A DNA stretch of 64,000 nt from Streptomyces sp. NBC_00457 (GTDB taxonomy: Bacteria > Actinomycetota > Actinomycetes > Streptomycetales > Streptomycetaceae): positions 8,122,001 through 8,186,000 of the forward strand of contig NZ_CP107905.1 of NCBI RefSeq assembly GCF_036014015.1, in the 5' to 3' direction. Position 1 is the stretch's first letter. Each line of letters begins with the position of its first letter. Shown piece by piece: positions 39,173 through 47,547 of this stretch. Made by a program: the position numbers and the translations under genes. The notes beneath the pieces were generated by a model that saw only the letters and a program-made list of their open reading frames with translations, did no database searches and had not been told where the DNA came from.

Positions 39173-40192
39173 TCAGGCCCTGGTGAGGGCCGCCTCGGCC
39201 GCCGGGCCCGGCACATCCACGACACCCTCGGGCCGCTCCCGCAGCGCCAGCAGCACCCTCAGCGTCCCGATCCACACCAGGCACGAGCCGAACATATGGG
39301 CGCCGACCAGGATCTCGGGGAGGTCCGTGAAGTACTGGACGTAGCCGATGACGCCTTGGGCGAGCAGGATCAGGAACAGTTCGCGGGTGCGGGCCAGCGG
39401 GCCCTTGGGGGCGTCGACCGCCTTGAGCACGAACCACAGGGCGAAGACCAGCGTCACCACGATCCAGGCCAGCACGGCGTGCAGCTTGCTGACGTCCTCC
39501 CAGCCCATGCCCATCGGCAGGTCCATGCGCGGCACGTCGCTGGAGTCGCCCGCGTGCGGACCCGTGCCGGTGACCACCGTGCCGACCGCGATCAACAGCA
39601 CGGTGACTCCCACCAGGACCCACACCAGCTGCCGCACCACCTTGCCGACCAGCGGACGCGGCACCCCGTCACCCTCGCGCGTGCGCTGCCACATCACGGT
39701 GGCGACCGCGATCAGGGCGGAGGTCAGCAGGAAGTGCGCGGCGACCGTATACGGGTTGAGGCCGACCAGCACCACGATGCCGCCGAGCACCGCGTTGCCC
39801 ATCACGACCCAGAACTGCGCCCAGCCCAGCCGGGTCAGGCGGCGCCGGGACGGCTTCTCGGAACGCGCGGCGATGATCGCCCAACCGACGGCCGCGCACA
39901 GCGCATACGTCAGCATGCGGTTGCCGAACTCGATGACGCCGTGCAGCCCCATCTCGCTGGTGGTGGTCAGCGAGTCGGCGGTGCACTTGGGCCAGGTCGG
40001 ACAGCCGAGGCCCGAGCCGGTCAGCCGTACCGCCCCGCCGGTCACCACGATGACCACCGACATGACGAGCGCGGCGAGAGCCGCCCGCTGAACCGTCCGG
40101 GGATGCGGGGTCCAGCGTGCGGCGATGAAGGCGAGCGGGTTGCGCACGGCGGCTACGGCGTCGGCGCGGGTCACGTTTGGCACGGGACCCAT
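39173..40192 (-). CDS. ctaA: Heme A synthase (COX15/CtaA family)
   Basis: Oxidises heme O to heme A. The 339-residue membrane protein has eight hydrophobic spans; heme-ligand His residues lie in MGLHGVIEFGNR, AAHFLLTSALIAV, KLHAVLAWIVV and VGAHMFGSCLVW. A loop Cys pair occurs near GLGCPTWPKC. ATG 40192 is chosen (MGPVPNVTRAD); in-frame GTGs at 40183 and 40174 are alternatives, none with a clear ribosome site. It works after CtaB and is convergent with the amidohydrolase gene. Confidence 0.95.
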   Translation of the reverse strand: MGPVPNVTRADAVAAVRNPLAFIAARWTPHPRTVQRAALAALVMSVVIVVTGGAVRLTGSGLGCPTWPKCTADSLTTTSEMGLHGVIEFGNRMLTYALCAAVGWAIIAARSEKPSRRRLTRLGWAQFWVVMGNAVLGGIVVLVGLNPYTVAAHFLLTSALIAVATVMWQRTREGDGVPRPLVGKVVRQLVWVLVGVTVLLIAVGTVVTGTGPHAGDSSDVPRMDLPMGMGWEDVSKLHAVLAWIVVTLVFALWFVLKAVDAPKGPLARTRELFLILLAQGVIGYVQYFTDLPEILVGAHMFGSCLVWIGTLRVLLALRERPEGVVDVPGPAAEAALTRA

Positions 40193-40238
40193 CGTAGGGG
40201 GCCGCTTGTGCACGCGTTCACGAGGGTCCACCGGGCGC

Positions 40239-41012
40239 CTATTCCCAGCGGAAGAACTTCCCCGCCGCTCCCAGCCCCACGACTGCCCACACCGCCAGAA
40301 TCCCCAGGTCACCCCAGGGCATCCCGGCCCCGTGCTGCAGCACGTCCCGCAGTCCGTCCGACAGTGCGGAGATGGGCAGCAGCCCGAGCACGTCCTGGGC
40401 GCCGGACGGGAACTTGTCCAGCGGGACGATGACCCCGCCTCCCACGAGCAGCAGCAGGAACACGAGATTCGCCGCGGCCAGCGTCGCCTCCGCCTTCAGC
40501 GTGCCCGCCATCAGTAGTCCCAGCCCCGAGAAGGCGGCCGTGCCGAGGAGCAGGAGGAGGAGTACGGCGAGGGGGTTGCCGTGCGGGGACCAGCCGAGGG
40601 CGAAGGCGATCGCCGTCAGCAGGGCGATCTGCAGGACCTCGGTGACCAGCACCGACGCCGTCTTCGCCGTCATCAGGCCCCAGCGGGGGAGCGGGGAGGC
40701 GGCGAGGCGCTTCAGGACGCCGTACCGCCGCTCGAAGCCCGTCGCGATCGCCTGCCCCGTGAACGCCGTCGACATCACCGCCAGCGCGAGGACGCCGGGG
40801 GCGAGGAAGTCGACGGTCTCGCCCGCGCCGGTGTCGACGATGTCCACCGTGCTGAACAGGACCAGCAGCAGCGTCGGGATGACGACCGTCAGCAGCAGCT
40901 GCTCACCGTTGCGCAGCAGCATCTTGGTCTCCAGCACCGCCTGCGCCGCGATCATGCGGGGGAGCGGGGCGGCACCGGGCTTCGGCGCGTACGCACCCAC
41001 GGTCGTCGTCAT
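40239..41012 (-). CDS. ABC transporter permease (ABC-2 type, drug/daunorubicin-like)
   Basis: A 257-residue ABC-2 permease with six hydrophobic spans, beginning MTTTVGAYAPKPGAAPLPRM, with TKMLLRNGEQLLLTVVIPTLLL cytoplasmic helix and the ABC-2 signature region around LLPISALSDGLRDVLQHG. AAGGAG lies 8 bases before ATG 41012. The partner ATPase ends at 41125, 112 bases away, although the sequence around the permease start shows the two genes once overlapped. Export substrate unknown. Confidence 0.9.
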   Translation of the reverse strand: MTTTVGAYAPKPGAAPLPRMIAAQAVLETKMLLRNGEQLLLTVVIPTLLLVLFSTVDIVDTGAGETVDFLAPGVLALAVMSTAFTGQAIATGFERRYGVLKRLAASPLPRWGLMTAKTASVLVTEVLQIALLTAIAFALGWSPHGNPLAVLLLLLLGTAAFSGLGLLMAGTLKAEATLAAANLVFLLLLVGGGVIVPLDKFPSGAQDVLGLLPISALSDGLRDVLQHGAGMPWGDLGILAVWAVVGLGAAGKFFRWE

Positions 41013-41158
41013 GAACGCAGCTCCTTGCCGGTCATCTCCAGGCTGTGTCTTCCCGGGGTGCGCAGTATCCAATTGCGGCTGCGCCGCGGGCCGGACCCCC
41101 GGCAGACCCGCTCGCCGGCCGGAATCATGAGCGCAACTCCTTACCCGTGAGCTCCAGG
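41009..41158 (-). repeat. Partial duplication of the ATPase 3' end upstream of the permease
   Basis: Tracts 41009-41042 and 41125-41158 match at 28 of 34 bases. The second is the real 3' end of the ATPase gene (LELTGKELRS then stop); the first has the same coding pattern directly joined to the permease start as TCATGA. The offset of 116 bp has decayed spacer between, so a tandem duplication or insertion split an ATGA-coupled gene pair. Confidence 0.65.
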
Positions 41159-42048
41159 AACACGTCCTCGAGCGTGTGCCGTTCCACCGATATCCGGTCC
41201 GGCATCACGCCGTGCTGGGCGCACCAGGACGTGACCGTCGCGAGGAGTTGGGGGTTCACCTTGCCGGCGACCCGGTAGGAGCCCGGGGTCAGCTCGGCGG
41301 CGGTGCAGTCGACGGGCAGGGCCTTGAGCAGGGAGCCCACGTCCAGACCGGGGCGGCCGGTGAACCGCAGGGTGTTCTCGGCGCCGCCGCGGCACAGCTC
41401 CTCGGGCGTGCCCTGGGCGATGACCCGGCCCGCGTCCACGATCACGACGTCATCGGCCAGCTGCTCGGCCTCGTCCATGTAGTGGGTGGTGAGGATGACC
41501 GAGACGCCGTCCGTACGCAGATCGCGCACCAGGTCCCAGGTCGCCCGGCGGGCCTGCGGGTCGAGCCCCGCCGTCGGCTCGTCCAGGAACACCAGTTCAG
41601 GGCGGCCCACGACCGCCATCGCCAGTGCCAGGCGCTGCTGCTGCCCGCCGGACAGCCGGCGGTACGTCGTCCGTCCGCAGCTGCCGAGCCCGAGCCGCTC
41701 GATCAGCCCGTCCACGTCCAGGGGGTGCGCGTGCAGCTTCGCCACATGCCGCAGCATCTCGTCGGCCCGCGCACCGGAGTACACACCGCCGGACTGCAGC
41801 ATCACGCCGATACGGGGGCGCAACGCGGCCGACTGCCGCACCGGGTCGAGGCCCAGGACCCGCACCGTGCCGGAATCCGGTTTCCGGTACCCCTCGCAGG
41901 TCTCGACGGTCGTCGTCTTGCCCGCGCCATTGGGTCCGAGCACGGCGGTCACACCCGCATCGGCCACCAGGTCGAGGCCGTCCACCGCGGTCTTCGTGCC
42001 GTACCGCTTCACCAGGGCCTGGACTTGGACCACGGGCTCACTTCGCAT
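41125..42048 (-). CDS. ABC transporter ATP-binding protein (drug-export type)
   Basis: A 307-residue ATPase with Walker A LGPNGAGKTTTVETCEGY, signature LSGGQQQRLALAMAV, Walker B LVFLDEPTAGLDPQ and switch His in TTHYMDEAEQLAD; MDEAEQLAD is typical of DrrA-like exporters. The C-terminal extra domain ends LEDVFLELTGKELRS. It pairs with the ABC-2 permease at 40239. Confidence 0.94.
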   Translation of the reverse strand: MRSEPVVQVQALVKRYGTKTAVDGLDLVADAGVTAVLGPNGAGKTTTVETCEGYRKPDSGTVRVLGLDPVRQSAALRPRIGVMLQSGGVYSGARADEMLRHVAKLHAHPLDVDGLIERLGLGSCGRTTYRRLSGGQQQRLALAMAVVGRPELVFLDEPTAGLDPQARRATWDLVRDLRTDGVSVILTTHYMDEAEQLADDVVIVDAGRVIAQGTPEELCRGGAENTLRFTGRPGLDVGSLLKALPVDCTAAELTPGSYRVAGKVNPQLLATVTSWCAQHGVMPDRISVERHTLEDVFLELTGKELRS

Positions 42049-42079
42049 GGGTCCAGAGTCTAGGTACGCGCTCGCCGTC

Positions 42080-42892
42080 TCAGACGGGCGGGTTCAGGAT
42101 CCCCTCCTCGCGGGGGCGGTGTATCGCCAGCCACCGCTCCGCGTAGGCGACGGCGTCCGCCACCGGGAACAGCCGTACGTCGGCGGCGCCCACCGTCCCG
42201 CGTACGACGGGCCGGTCCCGTTCGAAGTCGTGCCCCAGCTCGTCGAAGCGCTCCGAGGTGATCGACACCTCGGTCACCACCTCCCATCCGGCCGGTCCGG
42301 GGCGGCCCACCTGAACCAGCGGTGCGGGTATCCGGTACTCGGCCAGATGGAAGCTCGTGCACGCGTCGTAGCCGGCGCCGAGCAGCAGCACGCGCGCGTG
42401 CAGCGCCTCCAGCCTCGCCAGCGGGCTGCGCTCACCGAGCCGGCAGTCGGTGGCGTGCCCGCCGATCACCTCGCCCGCGCGCGGGCCGACCGCGGCGAAC
42501 GACGTCTGCGGGTGGTCGCTGCGCACGGCGCCGGGCCACGTCCGTACGGTCTCCGGGACGACGCCGACCCCGCGCGTGGGCGTGACGAGGGGGTCGTAGG
42601 CGGGCATCGTGGCCCGGATCGTCCCCCACCACTCCTCGGGCACCGGCGGGTTGCTCCACACCGCCGGATCGGACAGGTCGCCGGACTGGGCGGGAACCAC
42701 GAGGGTGCCGTCGGGGCCGAGCGCGTCGAGCAGTCCCCGGACGACCGCGACGGCGCCTCCGCAGACCCAGCCGAGGGAGCTGAGCGAGGAGTGCACGAGG
42801 AGGATTTCGCCGGGTTCGACACCCAGTTGGCGCAGCCCCTCGGTGAGGGTGGTCCGCGTGACAAGTGGGCCGGTCGGAGGGGGTGTGGGCAT
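42080..42892 (-). CDS. Aminoglycoside N(3)-acetyltransferase family protein
   Basis: A 270-residue AAC(3)-family protein (antibiotic_NAT fold) with the family hallmarks EILLVHSSLSSLGWVCGG (acetyl-CoA region), SDHPQTSFAAVGPRA, LGAGYDACTSFHLAEYR and the conserved His residues in both. Members acetylate aminoglycosides, but many chromosomal homologues have other or unknown acceptors, so resistance should not be assumed. ATG 42892 is chosen; an upstream in-frame TTG at 42946 is weaker. It lies 31 bases upstream of the ABC ATPase on the same strand. Confidence 0.88.
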   Translation of the reverse strand: MPTPPPTGPLVTRTTLTEGLRQLGVEPGEILLVHSSLSSLGWVCGGAVAVVRGLLDALGPDGTLVVPAQSGDLSDPAVWSNPPVPEEWWGTIRATMPAYDPLVTPTRGVGVVPETVRTWPGAVRSDHPQTSFAAVGPRAGEVIGGHATDCRLGERSPLARLEALHARVLLLGAGYDACTSFHLAEYRIPAPLVQVGRPGPAGWEVVTEVSITSERFDELGHDFERDRPVVRGTVGAADVRLFPVADAVAYAERWLAIHRPREEGILNPPV

Positions 42893-42967
42893 GGTTGGGG
42901 AGTGTGCTGGAAGGGCCACGGATGCGCCACCGAATTGATCGATCAAAGATCGTTCCCGCAGGTCAGA

Positions 42968-42981
42968 TTAGGTATGCCTAA
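42968..42981. promoter_or_regulatory. Short inverted repeat resembling an iron-box half-pair
   Basis: TTAGG-TATG-CCTAA lies between the AAC(3)-like gene and sufR. It resembles the outer arms of the DmdR/IdeR iron box (TTAGG...CCTAA), but the spacing is shorter than the 19-bp consensus I recall. It could mark iron control of either flanking gene. Confidence 0.35.
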
Positions 42982-43040
42982 GTGACGCAGGGCACCGTCC
43001 ACGGAGCAGGACGCCGCTTGCCCGGTCCTGAGGAATTACG

Positions 43041-43054
43041 CAACAATGGCGTTG
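43041..43054. promoter_or_regulatory. SufR operator candidate at the sufR start
   Basis: CAAC-AATGGC-GTTG matches the CAAC-N6-GTTG inverted repeat described for cyanobacterial SufR. Its last base is the first base of the GTG start. A promoter TTGCCC (43018-43023) with AACAAT (43042-43047), 18 bases apart, would place the start of transcription at the GTG. Binding would cover the -10 and the start, as in autorepression. Confidence 0.6.
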
Positions 43055-43797
43055 TGAAAAACGTCGGCGAGGCTCGGGAGACCCCCACGGGTACCCCCCA
43101 GGAGGAACTCGCGACCGGTGAGCGGTCCACCCGCAACCGGGTCGCGCGGTCCATCCTGGACCACGGGCCCTCGACCGTCACCGAGCTGGCCGGCCGGCTG
43201 GGCCTCACCCCGGCCGCCGTACGACGGCATCTGGACGCGCTGGTCGCGGACGACGTCGTGGAGGCGCGCGAGCAGCGGGTGTACGGCGCGCGGACGCGCG
43301 GTCGGCCCGCCAAGGTGTTCGCCCTGACGGACTGCGGACGCGACGCCTTCGACCAGTCGTACGACAAACTCGCGGCGGACGCCCTGCGCTACATCCAGGA
43401 GCGCTTCGGCGGCGACGAGGCGGTCGTGGCCTTCGCGCGCGCCAGGATCGCCGAGCAGGCCGCCGTGTACCGCAAGGCGATCGAGGCCGCGGCCCCCGAG
43501 GAGCGGACCGAAGCCCTGGCCAAGGCCCTGAGCGCGGACGGGTACGCTGCTACGGCGCGCAGCGCACCGGTCGGCGAGCAGCTCTGCCAGCACCACTGCC
43601 CGGTGGTCCATGTCGCGGAGAAGTTCCCGCAGCTGTGCGAGGTCGAGACGGAGATCTTCTCGCAGCTCCTCGGGACGCATGTCCAGCGGCTCGCAACCAT
43701 CGCCCACGGTGACGGCGTCTGTACGACATTCATCCCAAAGATTTCCAAGAACACCCATAACGCATCTGCAAGCACGGCCGGGAGGAACCCCGCATGA
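43054..43797 (+). CDS. sufR: Fe-S cluster biosynthesis transcriptional repressor, SufR-like
   Basis: A 247-residue regulator. The N-terminal winged HTH reads [20 protein letters not shown] then [17 protein letters not shown], with the wing [15 protein letters not shown]. The C-terminal part holds Cys residues suited to cluster binding: [24 protein letters not shown] written as C-x3-C-x12-C, and a further Cys in GDGVCTTFI. SufR senses Fe-S status through its own cluster and represses the suf operon, which it begins here; the 3' end overlaps sufB by ATGA. GTG 43054 coincides with the operator and the transcript is probably leaderless. Confidence 0.9.
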   Translation: MKNVGEARETPTGTPQEELATGERSTRNRVARSILDHGPSTVTELAGRLGLTPAAVRRHLDALVADDVVEAREQRVYGARTRGRPAKVFALTDCGRDAFDQSYDKLAADALRYIQERFGGDEAVVAFARARIAEQAAVYRKAIEAAAPEERTEALAKALSADGYAATARSAPVGEQLCQHHCPVVHVAEKFPQLCEVETEIFSQLLGTHVQRLATIAHGDGVCTTFIPKISKNTHNASASTAGRNPA

Positions 43798-45215
43798 CTC
43801 TGCCCACGGAGACTGCTCACCCCGAGCTCGAGGGCCTGGGCAAGTACGAATACGGCTGGGCCGACTCCGACACGGCCGGCGCCTCTGCCAAGCGCGGCAT
43901 CAACGAGGACGTCGTCCGCGACATCTCGGCGAAGAAGAGCGAGCCGGAGTGGATGACCAAGCTCCGCCTCAAGGGTCTGCGCCTCTTCGACAAGAAGCCC
44001 ATGCCGAACTGGGGCTCCGACCTCTCGGGCATCGACTTCGACAACATCAAGTACTTCGTGCGCTCCACGGAGAAGCAGGCGGAGTCCTGGGAGGACCTGC
44101 CCGAGGACATCAAGAACACGTACGACAAGCTCGGCATCCCGGAGGCGGAGAAGCAGCGCCTCGTGGCCGGTGTCGCCGCGCAGTACGAGTCGGAGGTCGT
44201 CTACCACCAGATCCGCGAGGACCTGGAGGAGCAGGGCGTCATCTTCCTGGACACCGACACCGCGCTGAAGGAGCACCCGGAGCTCTTCAAGGAGTACTTC
44301 GGGACCGTCATCCCGGTCGGTGACAACAAGTTCGCCTCGCTGAACACCGCCGTGTGGTCGGGCGGCTCCTTCATCTACGTGCCGAAGGGCGTGCACGTGG
44401 AGATCCCGCTCCAGGCCTACTTCCGCATCAACACGGAGAACATGGGCCAGTTCGAGCGGACCCTGATCATCGTCGACGAGGGTGCCTATGTGCACTACGT
44501 CGAGGGCTGCACGGCGCCGATCTACAAGTCGGACTCGCTGCACAGCGCCGTGGTCGAGATCATCGTCAAGAAGAACGCCCGCTGCCGCTACACGACCATC
44601 CAGAACTGGTCGAACAACGTCTACAACCTGGTCACCAAGCGCGCCGTCGCCTACGAGGGCGCGACCATGGAGTGGATCGACGGCAACATCGGCTCCAAGG
44701 TGACGATGAAGTACCCCGCCGTCTACCTGATGGGCGAGCACGCCAAGGGCGAGACCCTGTCCATCGCCTTCGCCGGCGAGGGCCAGCACCAGGACGCCGG
44801 CTCCAAGATGGTCCACATGGCGCCGAACACGTCGTCCAACATCGTGTCGAAGTCCGTGGCCCGCGGTGGCGGCCGTACCTCCTACCGTGGTCTGGTGGAG
44901 ATCGGCGAGGGCGCCCACGGCTCGAAGTCGAACGTGCTGTGTGACGCACTGCTCGTCGACACGATCTCCCGCTCCGACACGTACCCGTATGTCGACGTCC
45001 GTGAGGACGACGTCTCCATGGGCCACGAGGCGACCGTCTCCAAGGTCTCCGAGGACCAGCTCTTCTACCTGATGAGCCGCGGTCTGAGCGAGTTCGAGGC
45101 GATGGCGATGATCGTGCGCGGCTTCGTCGAGCCGATCGCGAAGGAGCTGCCCATGGAGTACGCCCTCGAGCTCAACCGGCTGATCGAGCTGCAGATGGAA
45201 GGCGCGGTCGGTTAA
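43794..45215 (+). CDS. sufB: Fe-S cluster assembly protein SufB
   Basis: Scaffold subunit of SufBCD on which [Fe-S] clusters are built. The 473-residue protein has the SufBD beta-helix core with [57 protein letters not shown] and [11 protein letters not shown] containing the conserved Cys, and [20 protein letters not shown] near the end. It follows sufR by ATGA, and sufD is 61 bases downstream. Confidence 0.98.
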   Translation: MTLPTETAHPELEGLGKYEYGWADSDTAGASAKRGINEDVVRDISAKKSEPEWMTKLRLKGLRLFDKKPMPNWGSDLSGIDFDNIKYFVRSTEKQAESWEDLPEDIKNTYDKLGIPEAEKQRLVAGVAAQYESEVVYHQIREDLEEQGVIFLDTDTALKEHPELFKEYFGTVIPVGDNKFASLNTAVWSGGSFIYVPKGVHVEIPLQAYFRINTENMGQFERTLIIVDEGAYVHYVEGCTAPIYKSDSLHSAVVEIIVKKNARCRYTTIQNWSNNVYNLVTKRAVAYEGATMEWIDGNIGSKVTMKYPAVYLMGEHAKGETLSIAFAGEGQHQDAGSKMVHMAPNTSSNIVSKSVARGGGRTSYRGLVEIGEGAHGSKSNVLCDALLVDTISRSDTYPYVDVREDDVSMGHEATVSKVSEDQLFYLMSRGLSEFEAMAMIVRGFVEPIAKELPMEYALELNRLIELQMEGAVG

Positions 45216-45276
45216 GACCCGCCGCCCGAAGCAGTCGCCAGATTTCTTGACGTAGGAAGAGAGCAGACCGACAGCC

Positions 45277-46458
45277 ATGGCTGAGGCTCAGAACATCCCG
45301 GTGGGGTCCACCACCGCCGGCCAGATCGCGGTGGCCGCCGAGTCGACCGTCGCCACGCGCATGAGCGCCCCGCCCTCCTTCGACGTGGCGGACTTCCCGG
45401 TCCCGCACGGCCGCGAGGAGGAATGGCGGTTCACCCCGCTGGAGCGCCTGCGCGGGCTGCACGACGGCACCGCAGTCGCCACCGGTGACGGCGTGAAGGT
45501 CGACATCGACGCCCCCGAGGGCGTCATCGTCGAGACCGTCGGCCGTGACGACGCCCGGATCGGCAAGGCCGGCACCCCGGTGGACCGCGTCGCCGCCCAG
45601 GCGTACTCGGCGTTCGAGAAGGCCGGCGTGGTCACCGTCCCCAAGGAGACGGTGCTCACCGAGCCCATCCGTATCGCCGTACACGGCCAGGGCGGGATCG
45701 CCTACGGCCACCAGGTCATCGAGCTGGGCGCCTTCGCCGAGGCTGTCGTCGTCATCGACCACACCGGTGACGCGGTGCTCGCAGCCAACGTCGACTACGT
45801 CCTGGGCGACGGCGCCAAGCTGACCGTCGTCTCGGTCCAGGATTGGGACGACAAGGCCGTGCACGTCGGCCAGCACAACGCGCTGATCGGCCGCGACGCC
45901 ACCTTCAAGTCGTTCGTGGTCACCTTCGGCGGCGATCTCGTACGTCTGCACCCGCGCGTCGCCTACGCCGGCACCGGTGGCGAGGCCGAGCTCTTCGGCC
46001 TGTACTTCACCGACGCCGGCCAGCACCAGGAGCACCGTCTCCTGGTCGACCACAACACCCCGCACTGCAAGTCCAACGTCGCCTACAAGGGCGCGCTCCA
46101 GGGCGACGACGCGCACGCAGTGTGGATCGGTGACGTGCTGATCGAGGCCAAGGCCGAGGGCACGGACACGTACGAGATGAACCGCAACCTCGTCCTGACG
46201 GACGGCGCCCGGGTCGACTCCGTGCCGAACCTGGAGATCGAGACCGGCGAGATCGTCGGCGCGGGTCACGCCTCGGCGACCGGCCGCTTCGACGACGAGC
46301 AGCTCTTCTACCTGATGGCCCGCGGCATCCCGGCCGACGAGGCCCGCCGCCTAGTGGTCCGCGGCTTCTTCGCCGAACTGGTCCAGCAGATCGGCGTCGA
46401 CGACATCGAAGAGCGCCTTCTCGTGAAGATCGACGAGGAGCTGGAGGCGTCCGTCTGA
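45277..46458 (+). CDS. sufD: Fe-S cluster assembly protein SufD
   Basis: The SufB paralogue that completes SufBC2D and is tied to iron acquisition for cluster building. The 393-residue protein shows the SufBD core: VPHGREEEWRFTPLERLRGL at the N-terminus, the conserved His in LLVDHNTPHCKSNVAYKGAL, and HASATGRFDDEQLFYLMARGI. The stop overlaps the next ATG by one base (TGATG). Confidence 0.97.
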   Translation: MAEAQNIPVGSTTAGQIAVAAESTVATRMSAPPSFDVADFPVPHGREEEWRFTPLERLRGLHDGTAVATGDGVKVDIDAPEGVIVETVGRDDARIGKAGTPVDRVAAQAYSAFEKAGVVTVPKETVLTEPIRIAVHGQGGIAYGHQVIELGAFAEAVVVIDHTGDAVLAANVDYVLGDGAKLTVVSVQDWDDKAVHVGQHNALIGRDATFKSFVVTFGGDLVRLHPRVAYAGTGGEAELFGLYFTDAGQHQEHRLLVDHNTPHCKSNVAYKGALQGDDAHAVWIGDVLIEAKAEGTDTYEMNRNLVLTDGARVDSVPNLEIETGEIVGAGHASATGRFDDEQLFYLMARGIPADEARRLVVRGFFAELVQQIGVDDIEERLLVKIDEELEASV

Positions 46459-46775
46459 TGACGTTCGTACGCGCCTGTGGGCTGAGCGAGCTGGAGGAGG
46501 ACACCCCGAAGAGGGTGGAACTCGACGGCACGCCGGTCTCGGTCGTGCAGACCGAGGGCGAGGTGTTCGCGATCCACGACATCTGCTCCCACGCGAACGT
46601 GTCGCTCTCCGAGGGCGAGGTGGAGGACTGCCAGATCGAGTGCTGGCTGCACGGCTCCAGCTTCGACCTCCGCACCGGCAAACCGTCCGGCCTTCCCGCG
46701 ACGCGCCCCGTCCCCGTATATCCCGTAAAGATCGAAGGGGACGATGTGCTCGTCTCCCTTTCCCAGGAGTCCTGA
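46458..46775 (+). CDS. Rieske-type [2Fe-2S] ferredoxin in the suf operon
   Basis: A 105-residue ferredoxin related to dioxygenase ferredoxin subunits. Both cluster motifs are intact: C-x-H in DICSHANVSL and C-x2-H in IECWLHGSSFDLRTG. Placement between sufD and sufC is conserved in actinobacteria, which suggests an electron-supply role in cluster assembly rather than in aromatic dioxygenation; that is inference. The next gene, sufC, starts 7 bases after the stop. Confidence 0.93.
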   Translation: MTFVRACGLSELEEDTPKRVELDGTPVSVVQTEGEVFAIHDICSHANVSLSEGEVEDCQIECWLHGSSFDLRTGKPSGLPATRPVPVYPVKIEGDDVLVSLSQES

Positions 46776-46782
46776 GGCACCC

Positions 46783-47547
46783 ATGGCAACGCTTGAAATC
46801 CGAGACCTGCACGTCACCGTCGAGGCCGACAACGCCACGAAGGAGATCCTCAAGGGCGTCGACCTCACCGTGAAGCAGGGCGAGACGCACGCCATCATGG
46901 GCCCGAACGGCTCCGGCAAGTCGACCCTCGCCTACTCGCTCGCGGGTCACCCCAAGTACACGATCACCGAGGGCACCGTCACCCTCGACGGCGAGGACGT
47001 CCTGGAGATGTCCGTCGACGAGCGCGCCCGCGCGGGCCTGTTCCTGGCGATGCAGTACCCGGTCGAGGTCCCCGGCGTCTCGGTCTCCAACTTCCTGCGC
47101 ACCTCCGCCACCGCGATCCGCGGCGAGGCCCCCAAACTGCGTACCTGGGTGAAGGAGGTCAGGGAGGCCATGGAGCGCCTCAACATGGACCCCGCCTTCG
47201 CCGAGCGCAACGTGAACGAGGGCTTCTCCGGCGGTGAGAAGAAGCGCCACGAGATCCTTCAGCTGGAGCTGCTCAGGCCGAAGGTCGCGATCCTCGACGA
47301 GACCGACTCCGGCCTGGACGTCGACGCCCTGCGCGTCGTCTCCGAGGGCGTCAACCGCGTCCGTGAGACCGGCGAGGTCGGCACCCTGCTGATCACGCAC
47401 TACACGCGCATCCTGCGCTACATCAAGCCCGACTACGTTCACGTCTTCTCGGCCGGCCGCATCGCGGAGTCCGGCGGCGCGGAGCTCGCCGACAAGCTGG
47501 AGAACGAGGGCTACGAGGCTTACGCGAAGGGTGGCGCATCCGCGTGA
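46783..47547 (+). CDS. sufC: Fe-S cluster assembly ATPase SufC
   Basis: ABC-type ATPase of SufBC2D. The 254-residue protein has Walker A MGPNGSGKSTLAYSLAG, the SufC-specific signature FSGGEKKRHEILQLEL, Walker B KVAILDETDSGLDVD and switch His in LLITHYTRILRYI. ATG 46783 follows CAGGAGTCCTGAGG. The end overlaps sufS by GTGA. Confidence 0.97.
   Translation: MATLEIRDLHVTVEADNATKEILKGVDLTVKQGETHAIMGPNGSGKSTLAYSLAGHPKYTITEGTVTLDGEDVLEMSVDERARAGLFLAMQYPVEVPGVSVSNFLRTSATAIRGEAPKLRTWVKEVREAMERLNMDPAFAERNVNEGFSGGEKKRHEILQLELLRPKVAILDETDSGLDVDALRVVSEGVNRVRETGEVGTLLITHYTRILRYIKPDYVHVFSAGRIAESGGAELADKLENEGYEAYAKGGASA

Noticed and set aside
42080..42892. Calling the AAC(3)-like gene an aminoglycoside resistance determinant
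   Set aside because: The family fits, but many chromosomal members do not acetylate aminoglycosides and no antibiotic gene cluster is nearby.
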